DNA of 64,000 bases, taken from assembly GCA_010093485.1 (NCBI GenBank), contig MU001496.1:1121666-1185665 (forward strand), in the 5' to 3' direction. The notes under the pieces were generated by a model. The model worked only from the letters and a program-made list of their open reading frames with translations, did not search any database and was not told the origin of the DNA. Shown here one piece after another: positions 30,133 through 41,147 of this stretch. Source of the stretch: Karstenula rhodostoma CBS 690.94. Its lineage: Eukaryota > Ascomycota > Dothideomycetes > Pleosporales > Didymosphaeriaceae. Made by a program: the position numbers and the translations under genes. Position 1 is the first letter of the stretch. Each line of letters starts with the position of its first letter.

Positions 30133-33100
30133 CTACTCAATCTCTTCTACAATCGGCCTCTTTCTGCGCGTGTCTTGTTGCCCTGATAGAGGTTGTACGT
30201 TCAATCCTTGCAATTGTCCTTCGAGACCCAGATCTGGACCGAGTCTTAGTCCTTCGTCCCGGATCTTGTACAGTTTCCTCATCCGCCATGTCTCTAAGCC
30301 CTCGACCACAGTGCCCGCGTGGTCTCTGACCAGGCCATCCACATCATCGTCTCTTGCCCACCGCATCACTCTCTCCACCTCCTCCATCTGATGTGCCCCA
30401 AAACCTGCTACGCTTTCTTTCCCCTCTTCAAGCAAACTATCCATACCCCTCAAAAGACCCATGGCAACCAGCACCGCAGCCCGTCTCAGTATTCCCTTCG
30501 CCTCAGCAGTCTCCATTGTGACAATCAGCAGAACCATTTGCAACGCAGCATCCACCGTGACCTGACTCAGCAGCTCAACCCGCTTCTCCAAGACACCGCC
30601 CAAGACACTAAGCGCAGAAGCACGAACCCTCACATCCTCTTCTTTCCCCGTATCTTCCCATCCCTGCACAATCTTGAACAGCGCATCGCGCTCTGCTTGC
30701 TCGGCAGCGTTGTCTGCATCAGGGTCGAGTAGGTTTGGAATCGGGCCACCCCACGCGGCCTCGCCTTCTTCCTGCTGTTTTTGCTCTGCTTCAAGAAGCT
30801 CGTTGCGCTTGGCTAACGTCTTCTTGCGCTGACCCCGCCGCGAAGCAAGCGACAATGTTGCATCTATAATCAATTTCAGGCTCGTATATTTCGCGGAGAC
30901 AGTCGTGTTGGAGAGCCAAAACGCATCTTCCGATACAAAATTGTTCAGGATCTCGCCAACGCGAAGCCGGAAGTCGAGCGCTTCCTCGATCTCCTTTTCC
31001 TTCTTGAGACGTAGTGATCGCTCATCGATGTCGACGAATGCGTCGACGAGAATGCGAATAGTTGGGTTGGGCGCACGGACTGCGAGCTCGACGACAGCGG
31101 GTATGGCTGCGGTGTAGACGTAAGATTCGGCATCTGCTACGGATGCTGAGAGTAGTGTGTATGTCAAGGAAGGTACGTCGATGATTGGGAAGGCTACAGG
31201 GTCCTGGACAATCTTGCGTATTGCTGATAGAGCCCAAACACGATTGGGTGGTTCGGGCGAGAGGATATCCGTGAGTGCGGTCTTCAAGGTTGCGCGATGC
31301 TGGGCTTGTGGGTCTGCTGCAGATGTCAATACCGAGACTGGCTTGATGGTCTGGAGCATGTTTGCTGCCGCATTGCGGATCAGAGACGAGACTGGGAGCT
31401 CGTGGCTGGACTGAGAGAGGTGTTGTAGAGAGGGAAGTATTGAATCAATGACTTCGGTCATTTCTGGCGTTCGTTTGAAATCAGGTGACGAGATGATCGT
31501 GCTGATGATACTGATGGCAAAGGAAACGAGATCTTCGGAGCCACCATCGTTGCTCTCGGCGTGGGTCGTCGACGCAGACTGCGCGAGTTTGCCTAAACTT
31601 GCTCGACTAGGCTTGTTTCTATTCTTCAGATCTTTTGTCTTTGCCTTGTGTTCGTGTACGAAGTTTTGCAATAGCTGACCCATGAGCTCAATGATGTGCT
31701 GAGGACTGCGAGCAAATTTCTCCTTGAACTGCGTCGCCAGTGCTTCGGAGAACTTTGCGTCGATGAGAGCCGAGAGCGGATCCACGTCAGGTTCAATCGT
31801 CAGTGAAGTCGCTGATCGCGACTCTGGTGACAGCCAGTGCTTGGTGGATTGTATGAAGATTGCACCCGCTGTGGAGTCTTCAACATTGGCTTCGACCAGC
31901 AAAGAAACAAGGAGACCGACGTATTGGTCCACGTTAGCCATTCGTGCGAGTAGACCTCCCATGTTTCCCATATTATCGTCGACCGGAGTTCGTTCCCGGA
32001 TCTCGATGCCGCCTTGGGAACCCGGAGCAAACGTCCAGGATGAGTCGCCATCCCAGAAGAGGTTACTTGAAAGGTGACCGACTCGCGGTACTTCGCATGC
32101 GAGCGTCAGATACCGGAGCAGAATCACACGAGGGAGCATTGCCCATCCTTTGTCAAGAGATGGGTGCGACGATGCGTAGGTAATCAGTCCCCACAGCGGT
32201 AGGATGATCGGGCCAACGAGTCGTTTCAGAAGACCAGCATGCGAGTATGAAGAGGTGAGGGTGGCCAATCGACTCAAAGCACGACGCAGACTCTGTTCAT
32301 CTACAATGATCTGGCCCAATGCATTCTTCTTCGGGTCGCTCACTTGGCTTGTTTTTGGGGAGATCGTTTCAAGCAAGGGCTTAGCAAAGAGTTCCCAGCC
32401 GATTGTCTTTGGTGCACCGGTGCTCTTTTTGTTCAGTATGCCTCCTGCAATGATCTGGCCAGCTGCGCGGCTAAGCTCTTGGCCCTCTTTGCCATCCAGT
32501 AAAGTGAACAACTGGGGCGCAAGCTGGGTGAACCACTCATCCTGGGTCATCTCGACAGGGACGGAAGATAACAATCGTGCTGCTTGGGTGATAGATTCCA
32601 GGGGCAGCGGCAGCTTCGACTGCGGGCCTGAGGCGTCTTGCGGTACTTGAGAATTCTTGGACAAGTACGACAATGCCAGGAACTCTATTGTATGCCGGAC
32701 GCCGTGAGGACGAAGCGGAATCAGGGTAAGCTCCTTCGTCAGCTGCGGCTTCCACCACGATGGAACATCCTGCTGCAGCAGTGAGGTCAAGATAGGCAGT
32801 AACCGGGAGACAGGCGTGGTAGCAATTATCCTCTCGTATGCTGGTGTGTATTTGGAACGGAGCTTTTCACTCGATTGCGGTGAAAACGAGAGTTCCGCAA
32901 GCGCAGATACGACATCTGGAAAAATCCGTTGGACGAGAAGCGGCTGCACGCCTGCGCCGTCCAGCGCAATGATCGGAATCAAAACATCGATAGCATGCGA
33001 GAGAGGATCCCGCTCAGAAATAGACTGGACTGGTATCGGCACTACTAGAACAGATTGTGGCCGCTGGCTAAAGACGATATCGCTGGATAGGTAGGGTAGG

Positions 33101-33336
33101 ATACCAATCGAGGTGATGAGATCGAGCAGGCCATATATGACGCCTACGAGAGACCCGTCATACGGCTCATCCGGACCAGCAACCTGTTCGGCGGTATTTA
33201 TCGCTTGCAGATGGGCGAGCGACTCCTGAAGAAGGCGTGGAAGATCGCTGGCTTCCTGCTGGGGTACGGCTCCCTTGCCAAGGAACGGCCCGATGAACTG
33301 GATAGCTGCATCTATTGCGTTCTCTACCGCACCCAT
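30133..33336 (-). CDS. RTP1: RTP1 / TANGO6 family HEAT-repeat protein
   Basis: Large (1067 residues) single-exon gene. The chain is almost wholly helical with repeating hydrophobic pairs, as in HEAT/ARM solenoids. Near residues 720-860 there is a block resembling the RTP1 C-terminal domain 1: ALTDILSPEPPNRVWALSAI, then ESYVYTAAIPAVVELAVRAP, then LRVGEILNNFV. The C-terminal region has VRASALSVLGGVLEKR and AAVLVAMGLLRGMDSLLEEG, like domain 2. Yeast Rtp1 helps import RNA polymerase II and binds its assembly partners. The metazoan relative is TANGO6. The identification rests on the domain layout and length, recognised by eye. A Lys/Glu helix (about 770) and an acidic end (KRPIVEEIE) are visible. 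The gene is convergent with SmF, 226 bases apart. Confidence 0.75.
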   Translation of the reverse strand: MGAVENAIDAAIQFIGPFLGKGAVPQQEASDLPRLLQESLAHLQAINTAEQVAGPDEPYDGSLVGVIYGLLDLITSIGILPYLSSDIVFSQRPQSVLVVPIPVQSISERDPLSHAIDVLIPIIALDGAGVQPLLVQRIFPDVVSALAELSFSPQSSEKLRSKYTPAYERIIATTPVSRLLPILTSLLQQDVPSWWKPQLTKELTLIPLRPHGVRHTIEFLALSYLSKNSQVPQDASGPQSKLPLPLESITQAARLLSSVPVEMTQDEWFTQLAPQLFTLLDGKEGQELSRAAGQIIAGGILNKKSTGAPKTIGWELFAKPLLETISPKTSQVSDPKKNALGQIIVDEQSLRRALSRLATLTSSYSHAGLLKRLVGPIILPLWGLITYASSHPSLDKGWAMLPRVILLRYLTLACEVPRVGHLSSNLFWDGDSSWTFAPGSQGGIEIRERTPVDDNMGNMGGLLARMANVDQYVGLLVSLLVEANVEDSTAGAIFIQSTKHWLSPESRSATSLTIEPDVDPLSALIDAKFSEALATQFKEKFARSPQHIIELMGQLLQNFVHEHKAKTKDLKNRNKPSRASLGKLAQSASTTHAESNDGGSEDLVSFAISIISTIISSPDFKRTPEMTEVIDSILPSLQHLSQSSHELPVSSLIRNAAANMLQTIKPVSVLTSAADPQAQHRATLKTALTDILSPEPPNRVWALSAIRKIVQDPVAFPIIDVPSLTYTLLSASVADAESYVYTAAIPAVVELAVRAPNPTIRILVDAFVDIDERSLRLKKEKEIEEALDFRLRVGEILNNFVSEDAFWLSNTTVSAKYTSLKLIIDATLSLASRRGQRKKTLAKRNELLEAEQKQQEEGEAAWGGPIPNLLDPDADNAAEQAERDALFKIVQGWEDTGKEEDVRVRASALSVLGGVLEKRVELLSQVTVDAALQMVLLIVTMETAEAKGILRRAAVLVAMGLLRGMDSLLEEGKESVAGFGAHQMEEVERVMRWARDDDVDGLVRDHAGTVVEGLETWRMRKLYKIRDEGLRLGPDLGLEGQLQGLNVQPLSGQQDTRRKRPIVEEIE

Positions 33337-36290
33337 ATCGTCATGTGCGAGAACTTCTGCACTTCGATAGAGATGTTGAAGTGGTGGCGGTGGACGGTGG
33401 CCATTGATTGTTCAGCATCTGCGAACGGACCCTGGAAAGCGTGACGGCGCGACGGCGCGACCAGGGCTATGCCTAATTCGGCTGGCGTGCTCTTGCCGAA
33501 CGCGTCGGCCAGCCACCCCTAGGTTTGAGCAGAGTCGCGGTGCTACCTCTCGACAGCAACACCCTCGTTCGGTTCGACACTGCATGGCGTCTATCTTTAC
33601 CCATCTGCCACCGCTTTCTCAATCGCGCCGCTACTGGATTCTGGACCGCGACCCAACATTGACACCTTCTGACCATGCCAACAACTGCGGGACAGCGCGC
33701 AACGACCTTTCTTTTCACCAAATCTTCTCTCGCTTGCACTGCAAGCTGCATTCGCATGTCACTTTCCCTATAGTTGCCGATGTCCGTCTTCCATTCGGAA
33801 TGCTTTGCGGCGCCTCGCGTACGTGCACTGGTCGGCACACACCCGAGCCTCTTCGCAGTCTCAATGGGTGTTTGTATGCTTGCCTTTGCGCTCTGGTGGC
33901 AACACTGGGGTAGTGCGTGAGGAGGGCGGGCTCGGATCTTAACCCTAATCATTTTTCGGTATCCGCTGCGTCTCGTGCGTACGCGGACAGCATCGCGGTC
34001 ATGTCGCCGACCTTCCGACTAGACGCCGGACGGCTGTCGAAGTGCCTTCGGGCGCAACGACACGCAAGAAGGCTCAAAAGGGAGACTCGAGGTACGGGAA
34101 GCCACGAGCTTCGAATTGAGGTTTCATGTGCCTGTCGGGGTTTTAAAGTTTTCAAGCGAGAACCACGTCGACTCCTCAACTGTGCAACAGACTCTGGCCA
34201 TAACGGATAGCTTCGTCGACAGTCATGATGAAGTCCAAGAGGAGAGCTTTGAAGGGAGATGCCGCACACCTCGTATGAGGATCGTTCTTGGGATCTTGAA
34301 TACCGCAGGCGCACTGGAAAGTCTATTCTGGAAACGGCAGGGGAGCTGTAAAACCAAGTGCCAAAATCACCCGCGTCTCTGCGGCAGTCTTCTATGATCT
34401 GATGGGTGGAGGGAGAGCACGGTTCTGACCTCTTGGTCAAGTCTCACAAACAGTCATATCGAGGTGTGTGTGCAGAGATCCACTCGCCAGAAAAGGTGTC
34501 TTGTATGCCCAGCGAGGTCTCAACGCAGCGCAAATCGATATTGTCACCCTTTGACGGACCGTCACGCTTCGGACCCGAGCCCCTGAAAGATCATGAAGAG
34601 TTGTGTCAGAGACTCAACGCGGGTTGGACTTGGTACGCCGCGTTTGTACCCTGCTGTGGAAGGAACGGAAGTTTTCTGCTGTGACCTCGACGAAGATTCC
34701 CGTGCATCGGTCAGCTATTGGGCTCTGAGCCCGTTCTGACGACCCCAACACGGACGCAAGTCCTCATCAAATCTCCAACCTCTGACGCCATTCTGCTGTT
34801 GCGAAGCCTGTGTCACGCTTTCCATCACCGACACTTGTTACCATAGGTAATATCCGGCCAGTCGCGTCAATCGCCAACCTCTACGTTCAGCGTGCAGCTG
34901 CATTGGCGAGCGTCTACCTATCACTTCATCCGATAAGCTATCTCGCTATTACGGATGCGACCATGCGGTTTTTGAGGATGTCCTTTGTCCGCATTATACG
35001 CCTCCCTACCTCTCACAAGAAACCGGGAAGGAAACAAAGACTAGTCTCAGAGAGTCATGCTACAACACACAGAGAGAAGCACCTGTAGGAGGAAAACCTC
35101 GGGTGATGGTGTCTGGAAAGAGATTTGCGCGCCCGTTGCGCTGTTTTGACTAGGACGTTGTCGATTGGTGCGTCACGGTCTACGATGAGGAAGGTTTCGG
35201 CGTGGTGAGAAGCAAGACGGAGCGAGGAGATATGACGAGTGGCATGTTCTGAAGCGTCGCGAGCTTGCAATACTGATGTTCGACATAAGGCGTGCGCTCT
35301 TCTGGGAAAGGCCATAACACCAAGGGCACAACTGCGGGAAGGGTGCGGTTGATCAAACACAACTGTCGCGACAGAGGCTTGCAGAGTAAGAGCAAGACGT
35401 CCAACGCACATCTCAAAAGCTATCGCGATGGGACCTCTCTAGAGTGGGGATCAAGGCTTCGACCTGTCTGTCAAGATTGCCTGCGAGATTGTGTGGCCGC
35501 CTGAACTGCTCCGCAACGCTTTCTGGACGAGATGGTTTGCTGATCGTTGAACCGTCTTCTCTTTAGTATGTTCTTGGCCGGACCCGGGGTAGTGTCATTG
35601 TCCTATATGGGGCTGAAACTATTGCTTGCACGTCGGCGCAGAGGAGGGTGCCTGTGGTGAAGAGTCGCGCGTGGGTCGTTCCTCGAGCCGCCTTCCAACG
35701 AAGGCGGCACTTTCTTTTTTATAAGTTGTCCTTCCCCGAAGAGCAGGTGCTACAGCTGACATCTCCAGATTGTATTCATCTTCGAGGAAAGCGGTGCAGA
35801 GGGAGATAGAGTCAGACCAGACTGCACAGAATGTAGACAATCGACACCGTTTCTTTACACTAGGTTCTTAGCAATACGTCGGCTAGTCTGGGGTAATTCG
35901 AGCTATCATGCAACCTCACTGTAGTTGGAAGTCTCGATCAGCATGGACTCTGCCTTGGGCTGCTACTCTGCACGAGTTTCATTCAGTACATGCGTCTTCG
36001 ATGGGTGGTCTGTACTGCCAAACACAGGTGATGCGAAGGTCTTTGTACCGCGTGAAGAAGAGATTTCTCATCTCAATAAATTAAATGCTATCATTGGGTG
36101 GTATCTACCGAATTCCATGGATATAATCCCCCGCTCATCTGATTACCGTGCCTACCATGAGGCTCAAAATCCATATACAGATATAGTAGCCGAGCTACCT
36201 CGAGATTTTGCCCGAAAGAACGCCAAAAATGCAACCCTTTCCGTCCACAAAATGTGAATTATCCGTTCTCGACATTACTTAATTACGATC
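33337..36290. other. Gene-poor stretch, about 3 kb
   Basis: The longest interval without a recognised gene. The left end is the RTP1 promoter. Frames at 33404-33913, 34406-34684 and 35925-36257 were read and show no signal peptide, membrane span, conserved motif or sensible splice partners. A single TTAACCCTAA at 33938 is not a telomere array. No terminal repeats or transposase-like motifs were seen. It may hold unrecognised small or non-coding genes. Confidence 0.4.
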
Positions 36291-37130
36291 TTAGAGCATC
36301 ATAGCGGCTGCGAAAGCGAAGAGGGCTGCTCCGCTGACTGCCACCTTGCCGGCGGCACCAACGCCAGGCGGGGTGTTGGTGGGGTTCGCGGTAGGGGATG
36401 CGGTCGGCTGGATGGGAGCACCAGTGGAACCAGTGGGAGTAGCTGAAGCGGTGGCGTTGTGGCCTTGGCTCGCGGATCCAGAAGGCAGTGCGGTTCCGTA
36501 AGACGTGCCGAAGGAGGAGGCAGTTGTGCTGGCATTGCCAGGGGACAACTGCTTAAAGTTTGCGCAGGCGATGCGGGTCTTGTTGGACAGGTGGACGACG
36601 ATGGACTTGTCACCGAAATAGGACTTGTCGTCGGTCAAGGTCGCAAGGAACTCATCGTTGTATCTGTGTGATGCAATCAGCTTAGTTCTCAATGGATGCA
36701 ACAAGGCCAGAACTTACATGGCGCTGAACGACGTCCCGGTGGTGATGTTGCCGTGCTTGCCAGAGAGATCTCCCGTCTGGCACGTCTCCTTGTTGTCGGC
36801 GTCGCAGAGAGGCACCTCGCCGCGCTTGTAAGGATCGAGATGGGCGCCAGTGGCAGTGCAGTTGCCGTCTGCGGGGACAGGCTTCTCGTGAATGTGGTAG
36901 ATGAACGGGCCGCCCTCGGAAGGCAGATTGGCAAGAGCGACCTCAACCGTGACGCCCTTGGCAGCAGCACCACTGGCGATTTTGACGGCACCGGAGACTC
37001 CCCAATGTTTGGTGGGATCGAGGAGGGCTTCGTACTGTGCGCCAATGGGGTTCTGCTCTACAACAGGAGCATCCTCGGCGGCGACAGCTGAGGCTACCGC
37101 GAGAAGGGTGAAGATGGACTGAGTACGCAT
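36291..37130 (-). CDS. GPI-anchored extracellular Cu superoxide dismutase (SOD5-like)
   Basis: Secreted superoxide dismutase that would detoxify superoxide at the cell wall, including host- or NADPH-oxidase-derived superoxide. Exons 37130-36718 and 36663-36291 join across a 54-base intron to 261 residues. A signal peptide (MRTQSIFTLLAVASAVAA) is followed by a beta-barrel domain. It includes VSGAVKIASG, PFIYHIHEKPVPADGNCTAT (HxH copper ligands), GAHLDPYKRGE, LSGKHGNITTGTSF (third His) and SIVVHLSNKTRIACANF (fourth His). The zinc-site histidines and the full electrostatic loop of Cu/Zn SOD1 are not apparent, as in Cu-only SOD5-type enzymes. A Ser/Thr/Gly/Pro-rich stalk of about 75 residues leads to a hydrophobic tail (VAVSGAALFAFAAAMML) typical of a GPI signal. 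Sequons NCT, NIT, NKT, NAS and NAT suggest glycosylation. Confidence 0.9.
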
Positions 37131-38149
37131 GGTAACGATTGCTGTGGATCAATGCAGGAAGGGTGGATGGAGCTGGCAGTCGAGGAAGCCGGGCGAGTGG
37201 TACCAAGGTTGAAGCGAGTGTGTGTGGGTGGGTGCAGAGCAGAGCGAGGGGTGTGGCGGAATAAAAGGCAGTGGAATGGGAATGTGGGAATAGGAAATGG
37301 GGGCAGGGGCGGCGGGTGTAAATACGTGATTCGGCCTGTGAAGCGGTCGCACCTGCAGCAGTACAAACGACCGGCCTTGGGCCACTCGCAATCAGGCGCC
37401 CCCCAGCCCGCCCGGACCTGGAGGCTGGCAGTGGAAAGGATAGGCAGGGGACTGGCTGGTGGCCCAAGCAAAGGGCGAAGTCTGCGGCGCCGGAATGCCA
37501 TGTTTACGGATCGAGGGCGCGTCTTTCCCCGAAGGAATGGCTAACATGTCGGCAGCCTGGCGTCAGCACCGTCCATGGGCCGACTGGAGTCCTGTCACAC
37601 TGCATTCCCAGGCCCTCTGTCAGTTGGAGGATGGCACTCGACGGCGGACAATGGGCGACGGGTAAAGCAGTGGTGATATTGGGTTGGAACCTGTCTTTTG
37701 GCGCCCACACGCACACCACACGCACAGCCATGCCGCATGCACAAACAAGCTTTGCGCCAGGGCCACAGGTTTCGAAACACGTCCAGCCCGACGAGTCTGC
37801 ATGCGCAGCCTTGGTGGTTGTCCCGCCCACGCCCTCGCCCTTGGCGCTGAGCTGAGGTGAGCATGGGGCACGCGCAGCAACAATGACAGCGGCTACGAGC
37901 CTCGTTCGTGCGCCATTCTCGTTTGCACTTGCAAGCGGTCGCGATGCAGGAGTCGAGTTGGCTGCCGCAAAGGTTGGCTGGAAAAACAAGCTTCGGCTAC
38001 TGCCCACCCGGCCTCTAAGGTACCAGGCACTTTTCTATTTTACCCCAAGCAGATCGCCGACGAACCCTTCTCCGACTCCGACCACAACACCGACCGTGCC
38101 ATCGTTTCAGTGCACACGAATAGCACAGCCGTCAGCGATTCATTCCACG

Positions 38150-38180
38150 CAGTATCCACCAGTATCCACCCAGTATCCAC
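38150..38180. repeat. 10-base tandem repeat, three copies
   Basis: Three consecutive copies of CAGTATCCAC with a one-base spacer before the third. It is intergenic. Confidence 0.75.
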
Positions 38181-38910
38181 TTTCGCAGCGAAACCAACGG
38201 CTTCCGCACGGAAAGGAACGCGAATAAGACGGCCCAACTTCAAGGCTCGTGAAATGAGCGCCCAGCATTCAGAGTAGCGGCGTGACGCAGTGCAATATCG
38301 ACACCTTGCTGTGCCAATAACAGCACATTGGATGTCAGTCAGCGTGGGAGCATCGGCGCGACGACATGAAATTGGCAGGAGACGGACATGCGTCGTGAGA
38401 AACATGTGTAACGACTACGCCGTGACAACCGTTGTTGGTCACACTGGGGTGGCACAGCATTTGAGCGCTGTGTAAGTATTGTCCAACGAGTCGCATCGCT
38501 TGGGACCACACAAAAGCGCCACACGCCTTTGGACAAAGAAAGAATTTCACCTCGCCAAATGCCAATCGCAGGGCTTCCAATAATATCTTCGTAGCACACC
38601 CGGAAAAGAGTACACGACTCCGATGGTACGGTTCAAGTGGACTCCATGCTACCAACAACCGCACACTGCAGCAATACCAACAATCTGAAATCTCCTTTTA
38701 TGCACAACGACGATGCAGCTTAGGCAAGTCGTAGTAGCTGTTGCTAAGAAGCAGCCAGAGAGGGCACAAAATAGTGCGACGCCAACCACGTAAAGCTTTC
38801 GAAATAGGCAACCCAGGTCAGCTCAGGTTATACAACATAGTCTGAAAACACCACGAAAGCTTCACAACGACACCAATGGTATTTCTTCCTGTCAATTACC
38901 ACCCGCTCTC

Positions 38911-39010
38911 AACTCTTTAACTCTTTAACTCTTTAACTCTTCAATTTTTTTTTAACTCTTTAACTCTTTAACTCTTCAATTTTTTTTTAACTCTTTAACT
39001 CTTTAACTCC
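38911..39010. repeat. 8-base minisatellite in 35-base higher-order units
   Basis: Head-to-tail AACTCTTT units, with every third or fourth ending TTC and followed by AATTTTTTTTT, so that the whole block of about 35 bases repeats two to three times. The array ends 14 bases before the RtcB stop codon, so on the minus strand it forms the start of that gene's 3' UTR as GAGTTAAA repeats with two A9 tracts. Confidence 0.85.
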
Positions 39011-39023
39011 CCAACTCAACCCC

Positions 39024-40814
39024 TTAACCGGCCCTGCCCCTCTCATCCCTACACTTATAGCTAACTCTCGCCCTACACCACCCAACCCTCCGCGCCGCCC
39101 CAAACTCCACCAAATCCTCCCCCACGGCCTCAACATCCTTGTACGCCTCCGGCGCCTCTTCAAACACAAGATCTTTCGCTTCGCAAACCACCCACGTGCC
39201 GTTGCCGCCTCTCGGTTCAAGCAGACTCGACGCCTTGTACTTTTGGCTGAGCGTCGACAGCGCTTTGGCGCGCGACATGCTCCTTCCCGCGCCGTGAGCG
39301 AGCGAGAGCGCGTTTTTGAGACCGTGGGAGGTCGAGGAGGGGAATTGCGGGGCGAGGATGAGCGTTGGGGTGCCGCGGGAGCCCGGGAGTGGGAGGATGG
39401 AGAGGGGCAAAGATGTCGTCGGGGAGAGAGTGGGTGCTGCGCCTTTGCGATGGATGTAGGCGTCGCTCTGTGACGAGGTGGAAGCAGCCGATTGTTCGTT
39501 CGTGTCTTCGCCTGCGGGCGGGAGAGGTGGCCATTTGACGCGCTCGACGTTGTTGTGCCAGATGTCGACCACGCGGCGAGCACCCAACTCTGCCTTCGCC
39601 CGAGCGATAGCATCGTGGACGTCCTCGGCATCTGCGTCGTTCTTGCCCAAGCGCCAGGCCGGCTCGCCCGGCTCGAGACAGCTCAGAAAGCGCAAAGCAA
39701 TGAGGTCGCGGCTTGCCTTTGCCCATCGACACGCCCGGTCGTGCTCCCGGAGATATTCCCTCGCCTCCGCACTATCCTCCTTCAAGCTGACCTGCCCCCC
39801 AGAAGTGTACTTCTTTAAGATGCTCGACCCATACCCCCTCGACCCGGAATGCACGAGTAGTACCTACTACAAAGTCAGCACAGCAGATTCCTCGACTCGC
39901 CAGCGCCCCAGCGGCCAACTCACCACCTCCCCCTCACCAAGCCCGCATCCCTTCTCCACCTCCTCAACAACCTGCACCTCCGCAAAATGATTCCCCGCGC
40001 CGATCGTCTCTACGCTGCCATCCCACTCCTCCCCCGCCGCACAGGACGCTCCCTCTCTCTCTCCATCCCGCAACCACTCCGCCCTCTCCCCCACCGTCCG
40101 CCACGCCCCCTCCACCCCCCTCAGCTTCTCAGCTACCTTCCTCCCCCGGTCGCCCTCCACCTGCCCCCTCGCTAACCGCGTCTTGTACCATGCCATCCCG
40201 CACCCGATATCGCCGCCAATCAGCGGCGGATGGATCCACCCGCGCGAGACGAAGACCGCGCCGATGGGGAACTTGGTGCCCGGGTGCAGGTCCGGCTGGC
40301 CGACTGCGAGGACGAGTCCGGGGAGGGTGCGCGCCGTGGTGTGCAGCTGGGCGAGGGCGAGGCTGTCGAGTGCTGCTTTGGAGGCGAGGACGTGGACGGG
40401 ACAGGTTGGGTTGGCTTGCGCTGCGCGGTGGTTAGCTTTTTTTCTTTTGGTCGCTGTAGCATAGACGTGTGCTGGGTTGCTTGAAAGCAGCAACGACTCA
40501 CGGTGTACCCCGGCATCCCTATTCACGCCGACATAGTCCTCGCCCGCAGAAACCAACAGCGACACATCGTTCCGCACGCCGCTTTTCCAGTCTTCCTCCC
40601 CTACGAGCTCGGCGCCGGACCCGGCGATGAAGACGCGCGACGGCTTCTTGATGCGTAGTTTGGACTGCGCGGCTTTGAAGACGAGGTTGCGGATCGAGGT
40701 TGGCGAGTTGGGATCCGTGCATGCGCTTGAAGGTAGAAGGAGCGGTGCTCGTTGCGTCTGGTTGGTGTTGAGTGCTATTGTTATGCGCGTTGGTGGCAGG
40801 CCGTGTGCGTGCAT
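39024..40814 (-). CDS. RtcB-type RNA ligase (3'-phosphate/5'-hydroxyl)
   Basis: GTP- and Mn2+-dependent ligase that joins RNA 2',3'-cyclic phosphate or 3'-phosphate ends to 5'-hydroxyl ends. Exons 40814-40502, 40420-39924 and 39863-39024 join in phase to 549 residues; E. coli RtcB is about 408 and human about 505. Signature blocks are present in order: LHPGTKFPIGAVF, GGDIGCGMAWYKTRL (Asp and Cys metal ligands), TIGAGNHFAEVQ (Asn-His and Glu), LLVHSGSRGYGS, DIWHNNVE, YIHRKGAA and SLAHGAGRSMSRAKAL, whose His is the guanylylation site in the family. The first 100 residues (RNLVFKAAQSKLRIKKPSRV then FIAGSGAEL) are an extra N-terminal region. A polar insert lies after the WHNN block. The first intron is 81 bases, in frame and stop-free. 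Confidence 0.9.
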
Positions 40815-41147
40815 TTGCGGGCTGTTGTGGTTGGTGACTTTTTTACTCTTTGAGAGATCCAGGGTGAATAATCAGAATAAATCGTGGTGAGCACTCAACG
40901 TTGTGTCCCTCTGACTGCATTTTATGGTAGACGGTCATTCGTGGCTATGCGCTCGTTCCCTTGCTCAGTTCGACTCATATGGGGCTGAAGGCCTAGACGG
41001 TCCTGATTGGGCAACGCGGTTGACGACTAAGGTGTCGCCCGCAAGCGAACATCTTCATGGCGGAGTTCAAGACAGTCTAAAAATGCATCGCATTAGGTGA
41101 GGGATATACAACACGCTACAATAAAACAACGTTAGCCTATCGTGAGT
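40815..41147. other. Intergenic, 333 bases
   Basis: Promoter and 5' leader of the leftward RtcB gene, plus the 3' flank of the leftward homogentisate dioxygenase. Nothing else recognised. Confidence 0.4.

Larger units (their letters stand above)
37131..39023. other. Intergenic, about 1.9 kb, with short tandem repeats
   Basis: Left part is the promoter of the leftward SOD. Right part is the 3' flank of the leftward RtcB gene. Two tandem repeats lie here (38150-38180 and 38911-39010). Overlapping frames in the GC-rich left part run in several phases without features, so I call none of them. Confidence 0.45.

Noticed and set aside
30319..30732. 137-codon plus frame inside RTP1
   Set aside because: Antisense to the conserved RTP1 C-terminal region; the frame is an artefact of codon bias.
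33404..33913. 169-codon plus frame upstream of RTP1
   Set aside because: Basic, Cys/His-scattered composition with no domain. It overlaps the RTP1 5' leader antisense and has no splicing support.
33930..33960. TTAACCCTAA, resembling a telomere repeat
   Set aside because: A single partial copy only; no array of TTAGGG/CCCTAA is present.
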